Positions 33,208-42,887 of a stretch of 64,000 nucleotides of DNA are shown here, one piece after another; the first letter of the stretch is position 1, and every line of letters begins with the position of its first letter. The notes below the pieces were generated by a model. The model was not told the DNA's origin. It saw only the letters and a list, made by a program, of their open reading frames with translations, and searched no databases. Made by a program: the position numbers and the translations under genes. Location: assembly GCF_017916325.1 (NCBI RefSeq), contig NC_090165.1, forward strand, positions 1,002,001 to 1,066,000, read 5' to 3'. The DNA is from Leishmania martiniquensis (taxonomy: Eukaryota > Euglenozoa > Kinetoplastea > Trypanosomatida > Trypanosomatidae).

Positions 33208-36200
33208 TGTAGAAAAACGGTGGAGGAGGCTGTAGCGGGTAGAGGGAGGCTTCACTTTTGAGCTGCTGTTGTAAGAAGGTGCTTTAAACAGAAGATTAGA
33301 GGAAAAGTGTTCGAGAAATAGTGATGGCCAAGGGCGAAACAAAGGACATACACCTGCGAAGCTGTCATTCCCAGAGCGCAGATCCAGAGAGGGTAGCTGG
33401 CGTTATCCCCCAAAATGAAGAGAAAGAGGGCACCCTCGACTTCCTACCAGCAAATGTCACTCTGTGGCTCTCAAAATGCAATGCGTGCCTTTAGCGCTCT
33501 TGTCTGCAGAACGGTAATATTGTATTTGCCGGATATTCACCTTCCGGAGTAAAAAGCGCATCCCCTCGGCATCCCATCTTCCACGCCGTTATCTATGACT
33601 TCATCCACATCTGTAGATCACCCTCGTAACTATCAGCAGCGAACATCTTTCCAGAAAAAATGACCACAATGAGAAAGGGCCTTTTTCTCTAGTAGTGCTG
33701 TCATCACCTTTGCCCACTTCGGCAAAATAAGATTCCAGCATCAACTGCTCTAAAACACAGCACGCATACATGCAAACAACACTGTAACTACGCACAAAAG
33801 CTGAGCGCAAAAGGAAACCAACATGAAGAAGGCCAGATCACGTGTGGACCAATGCTCAATCCGTTCATGCTTAGGGATGAAGTAGCCAATAAGGAGGACT
33901 GAGCGAGGAAAACGTGATAAAAGGCCGCCTTGAGTTTTTACAAAAAGTCAGCTTATCACAACGGGATTCTGCTATCAAAGTGAGGTACAAATACCGCAAT
34001 CCGCTGCGGAAAAAAAAACATAGATACCTAAACATCATCATCCGCTGTAAGCGAACACGGTTGGAATCGATAGCTCATGTGTGATGTGATGAGCAAAAGG
34101 CGTAGAGTAGATGATGCTGAGCGCGCAATTGCTTTGCCGAAAAAAAAAATATCGGTTGCTTCGGCGCCGTCAAGCACATAGTAATCTCATGTATAGATTT
34201 GCGAAGAGCTGTGGGCGATCCCTCCGTCTCTCGTCAGAATACCTTACACTAGTCTTCAGTGCGCGCACATATGGAAGCCCTTTCCTCAAACCACTTCAAT
34301 AGCATATCGATCCTTCACTATTCCAGATTTCTATTTGCCGAATCGACCTTTTTTTCCCGTGTAGGCATCGGTGGAATCGAGACCTGTCATGAATACAGAA
34401 TCAAGCGACTATTGTTTCAGCATGAAAGGGTGTTGGCGAGTTCACGTCGAGCCGCCCACGCGGAACGGCACCAAATACCCATCCGAAGCCGTTCTGCAGC
34501 GTCGCTCTTGGTACACGCGCAACAGGGTAAACGGTGAGCGACAAAGGCCATCTGCACCGAGCCTATGGTGCCACACGCTGCATTCATTGCCAGCGCCCCG
34601 GCATCCACATACAGAGCCGTCGGTGCACCCTCCGTCAGCCAGCGTTGCTGGCAGGTGCCGTGCAATGGCGATCTTTTCCTGACACCTCAACGCCACCATT
34701 GTCTTCCTCGCAGTGAGATATTGCCGACGTCACAGCCGTGCGGCGTTGCCCCTCGCGCAACCCCCTCGCGTACTGTTCTCAACAACGCCGCGGCGGTATC
34801 CCCGAGGTTCCGTAACGCATTGTACCGCTCCTCTTTATGTGGCGCAGCTGTCGATGCGCCTCCCATGCCCCCCCGCAGCGCATCGAAAGCCATCAAATCG
34901 GCTCACCATCGCACTGTGCTGTGCGAACATCGTTACTAAAACGAAGAAAACGCGCAAACATGTGTGCCAGACTGAAGACTTCTTTTCCGTTGCGTGGCGC
35001 ATCTCCAATGCGGTCGCTGCAAAGCTGAAAAGAGCTCTCTGCGGCCAGGCTAAAGTGATAGTCTGTCCACCGAAGGGGGCACCCGCGCCCCTATTTGCTA
35101 CTCGCAAAGACGCGGTAATATCCCCCCCAGAGGATATTATGCGGGGTGGGGGTGCTGCTGATCAGCCTCGCTAACACGCAGTGGCGCATTCCGTACCGTG
35201 TCCAGCACCTCAGCGTGCCTACCGCCCCCTCTCCAGCCGGAGGCTGCGATCGCGGTGTCGCCCACAGATGATATGACACGTTGGCCAAAGCGTTGCCGCC
35301 AGCCGCTACCCATACGATCGACCAAGGGGCCGTCACACGCCGTCTGGCCCCTACTCTAACGGCGCGCAGTCAGCTGCCTTTCCCACCCCCTCGGAACAAG
35401 CACTTTCTTTGCATACCCACAGGCGGCGGTGCCGCGCCATGATGCGCATCCCAATTCGAGGTGGAAGCGACAGAGACACGAACTCAGGCTCGGCCAACTT
35501 TCTGCATGAGTCGGATGGGGCGGGGCGTGAACAGGACTCAATGGGAAGCAAGAAAATGAACGTGTATTTTAGTACTGCATCCTCGTCTACCTTTCATCGC
35601 CCCCACCGCAGCCATGCCCCCGCCATGCGCACCCCGCATCGGGAACGTGCTGTGCGTGGGGTGTTTCTCCGGGTGTGGGGCCAACTGTGTCCACCCCCGT
35701 GTCTCTGGCGGGGCCTGCTTTTGGCACCGCCTACACTTCTGATGGCTCCTGAAATCCACAGACGGCCAGCGATCTCCTTTTGCACAAACGGGGTGGGGGC
35801 GGCGAAAATGTTGTATGTGTATGTTTGGGGTGGCGGTGGGTGGGGCCATCGCGCTGCGTCTCCGTCGTCGTGATCTCTTGGGGTGGCTCTGTCGGCTTTA
35901 GGGGCTGTGGCCGCCCCTCCGCTGGCGGGGGCGCCAGGCGGCGATTCGCCCCCCCATGTAAAGCATGGGCTTCAGCAGCTTCGCTTTACCGGCCGTGGGG
36001 CCCTTTGGCGCCACGGCGCTCGCCTCCCGCCTCCCTTCCTGCCGAGGGGCTCGGCGGCGGCATTGCGCACGCCCACCTTTCTCATCGAAACAGCGGTCCC
36101 ATAGCCCCGGTACAGATGCAGCATTGCGAAGGCTGCCTGCGCTGCTGTGCGCGTCAGTTCATTCACTGGCACGCCGTCCTCTGCAATGTGCCTTTCCGCA

Positions 36201-38433
36201 TGCTCTCTCTGTGTAAGAAACCTGCATCGCACTTCTGCCCGGTACTCGCAACCATGTCGCTTCCCTCGAGCATGCGCCCTCCCCTTCAAAGTTGGCGACG
36301 CACCCACAGCGAAGAGGCACAGAAGCGACCAGTTCCCACCCACCAGGCATGGCGACGAGCCATGGCGTTCGAATGCGCACCCTTTCACCGCCACGCCCTG
36401 ACACACACCCACATGCATACAGTGGCGATTCCTGAGAAGCGCCTGATGGCCTCGGCTGCGTCGGGTGGGAACTCCTTCCCGCTTCGTCATTGGTAAGGGG
36501 ACACCCCGCTTCCCTTCGCTTCGCGGCCCGCAGCAACACCGCGGCCGTCAGCGGATGCCAACGCTCACAAGAGGACGCCTCATTTTCACATTTCGCGGCG
36601 GTCGCTGACACGCACGCCTCACCTGCTCGACACCGCCCCTACCGCCACAGCATTGGGCACGATACCCTTTTGCCCATCGATAACACCCGCCGGATCGGCC
36701 AGAACGGCGGCAGGCTGCCCATCGACACGCCCTCGCAGGCATCCGCGTCGCCGATGCGTCAGCGACAAGTCCACCCCCCCAGCCGCTTCCTCCGGGCATT
36801 CTCTGGGCCCACTCCTTTCACCCCTCACAGCGGCGCTCGCAGACATTCATCCGCATCCGCCGATTCGCATTCTCCACTCTCCCCTCCCGCCGCTCTCCGC
36901 CCACACCCCCTCACAGCAGCGGCAGCCCTCCAGTCACCGCAATGACGGCGTTTGGGATACCGTAAAAAAAAGCCCCCCCTCCTGTGAGCTTCTTCGTGCC
37001 ATGCGCGCGACCGAGGCATTGGGCAGCGCTGGCGGTGCACCGCATGCCAGCAGGAGGTGCTCAGGTGCGTATGCCCGCAAGCGCAAGTCGAACGCAATAG
37101 TCCAAGTCGTGCCTTGACAACAGCCGCCGCCGGCAAGTCGCACCTTCACCTCGCCGCAGCGTTTGCGTCGCGTCGAGGGCGCGGCTGCGCGGATGGCACA
37201 CGTAAACCTTCGTCAGCCAGCCCCTGCCGTCTCTCGCAGACGCTTCGCCACACGTGCTCCTGGAGAAGGGCCAACACCCGAGTATGCTGCCGTACGGTGT
37301 GGCCGCGGCGCCAGGACAAAGCCCCGCCACCTGTTTGCCCGAGGCAATCAGTCCCCCGCCGCGTCGGCTCTTGGTGCAACGGAGACCACCGAGTCTCTGC
37401 GAGTGACGACCACCGAAGGAAGCATCCAGGTTCAGCAACCTGTTGGGCATCGGGCGGTTGCCGACCGGCATGCCGACAATGGCGTTCAGTGGGCAGGGAG
37501 CGACGCAGACGCCGCCAGCGTCAGGTCCGATGGCGCGCACGCGGAAATCTCTTCTTCTGTATCCGCCGGGAGGGGGTGAGGGAGAGGGCCCCTTCGCCGC
37601 GACTGTGTTTTCCCGGGAGAGGCGCCCCCGACTTAGTCCCAGACGTGGCCCAGCGCCTCACTCTGCCTGGTGCTGTTGGCAAGACGCTCTCAGTCCTCAG
37701 CTTCTGTCGGTGCCACTTGAGGTGGGTGGAGGAAAGCGTGGCACGTCAACATGGACGAGTACCAACGCGTGCCTTTGGATTCAGTCGCGCGTGGCACCCG
37801 TCCCTATTAGGTCCCCCTCCCTTTGCAGATGGCCCGGCGTGCTTTCCTTCAGTTGCTCCGTCGAGCGGTCAGGCAACGGCCCTTTCGCGACCCGATTTTC
37901 TATTGAGCATTGCTGCGTGCATCTCCTCCCCATGTCTCCGCGAGCGGGGCCGTGGGCAGCTTGAAGGACGGCCTTGGAGGTGCGGCATTCTGAGGGGGTC
38001 AGAAAACATTTGCGAGTCAGCTAAGCACAGGGCCGTGGTGGAGCACGGCGCTGGCAGCGGCGAGGCGAGGGAAGCAGCGGAAAACGAAGGGGAGAGAAGA
38101 AAGGGAATAAGGTGAGGCGTGTTGTTTAACCAGGAGGTGTCGTCGTGAACGCGGCATCCTCCCCCACCGCGCGGCGAGCTAGCGCTCAGACCTCAAGGGC
38201 CTTCCACTGCCCGTTTCAGCTGGAGGAGGAGGGGGGAGGGGGAGGGCGTCCGCAGATCGGTCGAAAGGGGGGGTGCGCAACGCCCATGGTGCGGGAAGAA
38301 AAAAAAAAAGGAATCCCCGAAGCGCGGTGCAGGAAACGCGAGCGCCTGGACAGCCCTTCGAGAAAGGACGGATACTCATCGTTTTGGGTGTGGACATCAG
38401 CGTGGCCCTACACCGTGCACAGAGCGAGGGAAT
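33208..38433. other. 5.2 kb gene-free tract with abrupt composition change
   Basis: This is the longest gap in the window, lying inside the same-direction gene array. From 33.2 to about 34.43 kb it is AT-richer with A and T runs. From about 34.43 to about 38.1 kb it is strongly GC-rich and C-rich on the plus strand. Open frames in the GC-rich part overlap on all frames and show no recognisable domain. A search by eye for a reverse-transcriptase YADD-type codon pattern on both strands found none. It could be the very long 3' UTR of the FUN14 gene, a decayed retroelement, or a chromosomal element such as a centromere or origin. Confidence 0.55.
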
Positions 38434-39000
38434 TCAAGAGAGAGCGACACCAATTACAACGCCGGCCCAGAAGGAGGCGCGGCGCGGCATGACGGCTTTG
38501 AGCGTGCAGAGGACTCGCTCGTGCGTGAGCGCGTGGTGGCTTTTGGGTTCTGCTTTTCGTGGCCGGTAGCCTTGTAGCACCGACGGCGCGCATGTGCGAA
38601 TGATGGTGCCCCATTCCACCGTTGCGTACCCCATCCAGCACAGAACCTGAGCACCAATGACGATTGCACCAACGCTTCCAGCGACAGTAAGGGTGATCCG
38701 CTTCAGTGCGACGCCGCAGAGCGAGCCAGCTACGACGCTCGCCAGCACAGCACAGGAGGCGCGCGCGACACGGGCTTCGCCCGAATCGTGGTGATCCGTA
38801 CTGTGAGGCGAGAAGGCACCCGCTCTCACAGGTATCTGCGTCTCAGGTGCCTCGCAGTGCGGAGCGGGTGCGCCGCGCGCGTTTTCTACGTGGTCGCAAT
38901 CATCGTCGTCAGCAGCAACAGTGCCACCCCACAGTTGACGCTCATGGAAGCGGCCTATCGTCTCAGCGCTTAGCGCCTGGAACATGCGCCGCTCCTCCAT
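38434..39000 (-). CDS. FUN14-family membrane protein
   Basis: A 188-residue protein. After about 80 polar residues, the C-terminal half has the FUN14 layout: two adjacent hydrophobic helices (about 84-97 and about 104-125, with SVVAGSLCGVALKR then TVAGSVGAIVIGAQVLCWMGY), an aromatic TVEWGTI segment and a last short Gly-rich helix (ASFWAGVVIGVALS). This corresponds to the closing GFVGGFLLGLAS element of FUNDC1. FUN14 proteins sit in the mitochondrial outer membrane, and FUNDC1 recruits LC3/ATG8 in mitophagy. A possible LIR-like FQAL lies at 7-10 but lacks acidic context. The role in this organism is inferred from family only. Confidence 0.75.
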   Translation of the reverse strand: MEERRMFQALSAETIGRFHERQLWGGTVAADDDDCDHVENARGAPAPHCEAPETQIPVRAGAFSPHSTDHHDSGEARVARASCAVLASVVAGSLCGVALKRITLTVAGSVGAIVIGAQVLCWMGYATVEWGTIIRTCAPSVLQGYRPRKAEPKSHHALTHERVLCTLKAVMPRRASFWAGVVIGVALS

Positions 39001-39473
39001 CCCTGCACGCAGGTCGTGGATGGTGACTCAGCGCTGCAGGAAGTGGAGGAGGCAGTAAAGGAAGAGACGCACGGGGAGGAGCGGAGGGCGGGAGGGAAGT
39101 CCGAGGCGGAAAGGCAGAAAGGAGCTGCTGCATGCCGTCTTGCAGTGCGGATCTGCATTAGGGAGGGAGTACATTCCGGTAGACGTTGCAGGCCGAAATG
39201 TTGACGCGCGAAGGGTCAAAGAGTGGTGGGAAGGGGGCAACGGGCGGCCGCTCCACGCGGTGAGCGACAGGGCCTCTCCGTCTCTGCTTGGCGCGCGTCT
39301 CGCCCTTTGGCGGAGACCGCCAAACCGGCGCCCAACGCGCCGCGGCAAACGTACACCGACTGGGTCAAAGACCTGCAAGGACACTTTGGGGCAGAGGCGC
39401 GCAGCTACACATGTGGTTGTACCTTGAGAGATCAAAGATCTTTTTTCCGCTCCAATTTGTTCCCGCTACACCA
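39001..39473. other. Intergenic region between FUN14 and the upstream unknown gene
   Basis: About 0.47 kb of presumed UTR, purine-rich on the plus strand at 39030-39120, which is a pyrimidine-rich tract just upstream of the FUN14 start in the transcribed sense. Confidence 0.5.
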
Positions 39474-40631
39474 TCACACGTCAGCTGCTTCCACCACTTC
39501 GTTGGTGACGGTATCGCGCACGAGCAGCTCCATTTCCTCGGTAGCTTCGTCGTACTTTACTCCGACTACCTTGTAGGGTGCCAGGGCGGCCTCGGCGTCG
39601 TCGTCAGCCTTCCCCGGTGGTGACCATGAGTCGCCAGGCTTTACCCCGAAGAGGCCTTGCGTGAGCCACACGGAACTGTCATAGCCGTTGTTGCCCATGA
39701 CGTTCATATACCGCCGCGGATCTTCTTTCATTGTCAAAGGGCTGCCTGGCACGGGCCCGTTATAGTCGAGCGCCACGGTCCCCAACGGCAACACAGGGCA
39801 GCCGAGTAGAAGGGGAGCGGGGCAAGCGGCTGGCGCACCAGATGGGTGCCACATGAGCGTAGGCGTCGTCAGGGTTGTAAGGCGGTCCACAACGCCGACG
39901 CTAACGGCAACGCCATAGCGACTTAGCACCTTCATCCCGTGCCGCATGTGTGCACCAAAGACGTCGGCGACCTCGGCGGTGATGTCGAGGTAGCGCTTCG
40001 TGGCCTGCGCTCCACCGCAATGGTATGGAAAGTCGAGTTGCAGAGCGCCCGAATGCAGCCGCGAGCCGCCATCCAGGGCGCGGCCCATGCCCACCAAGGA
40101 GAAGTGTCGACGGCGGGCGAGTCGGTAGAAGGCGTCCAAGACACCACGCGGCGGTGCGGAGGACGTAGCTGTGTTGCTCGATTCAGTGAGCAGCTCTTTG
40201 GTAACTGCTTCCATCAGGCACACGGAGCCAAGAGACGACGGCGTGCTGCCCTCTGCGGGCCGAAATGGAGGACGCAGGCGAGCGCGACCGCGCACGAGTT
40301 CCTCCTCCGACACCACAAATCCGCCGGGCAGGCCAGCGGTGTGAAGAACAAGCTTGCCCTTCTCGTCTGCTTCGCTATTGACATCGTCGCAGGAGCCGAC
40401 AATTGTCAATGGCACCGTCAAGTCCGCGCCAACCTGCAATGCACAGAGGATCCCCTCCTCCGTGATAGGAAGGGGGTGACGAAGGACGTCCTGCAGCTGT
40501 GACCGCAGAGGCGGCAAGAGTGTCCGTGACACTGAACTCATGTAAGTAGTTAAACCCGCGACACTCGTGCCTCTGCCGCCGCTTCGTTTACCTCGGGCAA
40601 GCAGCGGGAAGGCAGTGCGAACCGCACTCAT
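39474..40631 (-). CDS. Unknown protein, possibly mitochondrial
   Basis: A 385-residue protein from the ATG at 40631. The frame continues upstream but contains no earlier ATG. An alternative ATG lies at 40541. The N-terminus (MSAVRTAFPLLARGKRSGG) is basic and lacks acidic residues, like a mitochondrial presequence. The rest is a mixed alpha/beta protein with a Thr-rich loop (DRLTTLTTPTLMWHP) and an acidic C-terminus. I see no known catalytic motif or membrane segment. It may be a kinetoplastid-specific mitochondrial factor. Confidence 0.65.
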   Translation of the reverse strand: MSAVRTAFPLLARGKRSGGRGTSVAGLTTYMSSVSRTLLPPLRSQLQDVLRHPLPITEEGILCALQVGADLTVPLTIVGSCDDVNSEADEKGKLVLHTAGLPGGFVVSEEELVRGRARLRPPFRPAEGSTPSSLGSVCLMEAVTKELLTESSNTATSSAPPRGVLDAFYRLARRRHFSLVGMGRALDGGSRLHSGALQLDFPYHCGGAQATKRYLDITAEVADVFGAHMRHGMKVLSRYGVAVSVGVVDRLTTLTTPTLMWHPSGAPAACPAPLLLGCPVLPLGTVALDYNGPVPGSPLTMKEDPRRYMNVMGNNGYDSSVWLTQGLFGVKPGDSWSPPGKADDDAEAALAPYKVVGVKYDEATEEMELLVRDTVTNEVVEAADV

Positions 40632-41426
40632 GCCTCTCGGATGGCGCACTGTCGGAGGAGGAGGGGGGGCGTGCTTAGTACTGCCCACTGGTGTGACCGC
40701 CTCGGATGGCTTAGCGTGTCTCGCGTACCGTATGAAACGACGCGGTGAGGCCAGCGGCACAATGCGCCGCGCAAGCAGACGAGAGAGAGAGGCCGCCAGA
40801 GAAGAGAGAGTGGCCCAGAGAGAACCGTGGCTATCGGAAGCGCCGAGGATAGAGCCCGACGTCCCCACACCACCGGCAGGCTGACTTGTTGCGGTGGCGC
40901 CTCGCTATGCCTGGTTTCTCTCCTCCATGCACACACACACGCACACACACAGAGGGGGGGCGAAGACGGAGCCGTGAGGCGGACGGCTTCGTCGCTGCTC
41001 CTCGCTCTCTTTCCTGCTTGGCAATACCCACGCACGCGTGTTATGTGCAGTCACAGAGGGAGGGAAGGTGGCGGTGGTGGTGGTGCCTTTTCCCTCCATG
41101 TCCTTGTAACTTGAGCGTTCCGTGAAGCTGCTCGGGGGTGGAAGAGGTCTTCGTTGGAGGCATGCTACTCTCATGACACCCCCTGTACGCGCGATTCTGC
41201 GAAGGGGTAGGGGAACAAATGTGTGTGTGTGTATGGGAGGGGAAGGGGTGGCGGAAACTAATAATATCTAGCGATCAACGCATCATCCAGCGTGGGCCGT
41301 ATGCCCAGCAGCATCAACTGCTACTGCGGGAGAATCGAAGAGAAACGGACAAGGACGTTGGAGCATTGGAGAGGAAAGCGATTTGAGCGCACCGAGGAGC
41401 AGCGGATGTCGGCGCCTTCAGCGTTC
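40632..41426. other. Intergenic region, no gene seen
   Basis: Presumed 3' UTR of the BSD-like gene and leader of the unknown gene. CA tract near 40928-40951 and GT tract near 41220. No gene was seen. Confidence 0.5.
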
Positions 41427-42887
41427 TCAGTCCTCTGCCGACCACGGCAGCTTTGCCTCGAACGACTCCTCGCCACTGTCGTCAGCGTTGTTGCTGACGG
41501 ATAGAAAAGTACTCCCGCTGGCTGCCGTCTTCAGCTCGACAGGGCTGCTACCGGTGGTCTGCCGGGATTTGTGCGGAGCTGACGTCGTGGTTTCCGGGGT
41601 ACTCGCCCCCACGGATGGTTCCTCGCATCCTGCAGGCGATCCCTGCTTCGCAGACGCCGGCGCCGACGATGCTGGGGACGATGATGCCCCCTTGGGGCTT
41701 CCAGGAACACTCGGTGGGCGGCCTGCGTACGCTTCGAGGGCTGCCTTGACGTCGTCGTTGCAGTTGACTAGCGCGTGGAACAGTCGGCCCGCGCGCGAGT
41801 CCAGCACGGTGCCATCCCTGTGCTCGGCTGGAGCTGCGCAGATATCCGCAATGAGCCGCGACAGCTTCACCTTGTGGTACTGGCAGCTGTCGAACACTGA
41901 GGCGCCGAGGGCTGTTGACGCCTCTTTCCGCTGCAACAGACTACTGAGCAGCTTCACGTTGCCGCGCGCCAGCTCCATCTCCTTCTTGACCCGCCCCTCC
42001 ATCTCCTGCAGCCACGCGCGCTTCTCTTGGATGGCCTCATACTGCATGCGAATAATGTTCCAGTACTCCGTGTTGTCCGTAAGGTACGTGAGCTGTTTTA
42101 TGTTCTCCTCATAGGTTTCGCCGTAGCCATCTTGACAGTTCTCGTCATCCTCGTCATACTCCGCGTGTCCGAAGGCCCCAGCTTTGGATGCTGCTCTTTC
42201 CTCCGCTGCCGCGGCAATAAGGTGCAGCCGCTGTGGCAGGCGTGACAAGGTCTGCATCAACGTCAAAAGCTGCTCTGCATTGGTGCACTGCTTGTATAGG
42301 TCAATGCGCCATCCGATGTTCAGCCAGTAGCCCTCGTCCGAGATGAAGCGCGGCACAGTGTAGGACCGAACCCTGTACACCTCGTAATGCTCTTGAATAT
42401 ACTTAACGAGGTCCGCGGCCGGAGCGGGCACGACGCCGGCTTTCTCCAGCAGGTTCGAAGCCAGGGCCGCTGACGCTTCGGCACCCTTACCGGTTGCTCT
42501 GAGCGTCGACGAGCCTTCTTTCTCAGGCTGTGGTGGGGATGCGAGGAGGCGTGCAACAGTCGTCTTCACCTCCTCCCACAGCGGTGCATCGCCCTGTAAG
42601 CTAGCTGGGGCCAGCGCACACGTGTTGGGGTCACACAAAGCAGCGTCCACGCACCACACCCAATCCTCTGTGCTGCCTGCCCAAGTGGCCGGTGGAGTCA
42701 TGATGTCCGCCACGCTCAGTGTCTTTTCTTGCGATGCTGTATTTGCAGCCGCTGAATCGGGGTTGGCGACCACACGCTCCAGAGCATCGAGCACGCCGGT
42801 CTGTCGTGCTACGTCGATGCCCTGATCCGAGATGCTTTTGACAGCCTCGGCTGCCGACGCCACGAGGTCGTTCAGCAAGGAGAACAT
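41427..42887 (-). CDS. BSD-domain-like protein
   Basis: A 486-residue protein from the ATG at 42887 (MFSLLNDLVASAAEAVKSI). The open frame upstream to 43076 reads as leader sequence. The N-terminal amphipathic helix resembles the start of BSDC1/SYAP-type proteins. Near 175-200 a TVPRFISDEGYWLNIGWRID segment has the Ser-x-x-x-(Phe/Tyr)-Trp-x-Asn pattern of the BSD fold, a three-helix domain found in TFIIH p62 and membrane-linked BSD proteins. A coiled-coil region (about 285-345) follows, and the last 100 residues are Ser/Pro/Ala-rich. The BSD call is from this motif only and should be tested. A trafficking role would fit the BSDC1/SYAP branch better than transcription. Confidence 0.6.
   Translation of the reverse strand: MFSLLNDLVASAAEAVKSISDQGIDVARQTGVLDALERVVANPDSAAANTASQEKTLSVADIMTPPATWAGSTEDWVWCVDAALCDPNTCALAPASLQGDAPLWEEVKTTVARLLASPPQPEKEGSSTLRATGKGAEASAALASNLLEKAGVVPAPAADLVKYIQEHYEVYRVRSYTVPRFISDEGYWLNIGWRIDLYKQCTNAEQLLTLMQTLSRLPQRLHLIAAAAEERAASKAGAFGHAEYDEDDENCQDGYGETYEENIKQLTYLTDNTEYWNIIRMQYEAIQEKRAWLQEMEGRVKKEMELARGNVKLLSSLLQRKEASTALGASVFDSCQYHKVKLSRLIADICAAPAEHRDGTVLDSRAGRLFHALVNCNDDVKAALEAYAGRPPSVPGSPKGASSSPASSAPASAKQGSPAGCEEPSVGASTPETTTSAPHKSRQTTGSSPVELKTAASGSTFLSVSNNADDSGEESFEAKLPWSAED

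Noticed and set aside
34588..34624. TDGSV....GAG string in a minus-strand frame, recalling an RNase H motif of ingi/L1Tc elements
   Set aside because: A very short match in GC-rich DNA, with no surrounding RNase H or reverse-transcriptase motif in any frame.
37057..38115. 352-codon open frame on the plus strand in the gene desert
   Set aside because: Runs against the transcription direction, Arg/Cys/Pro-rich with no motif, and overlaps other open frames of similar quality.
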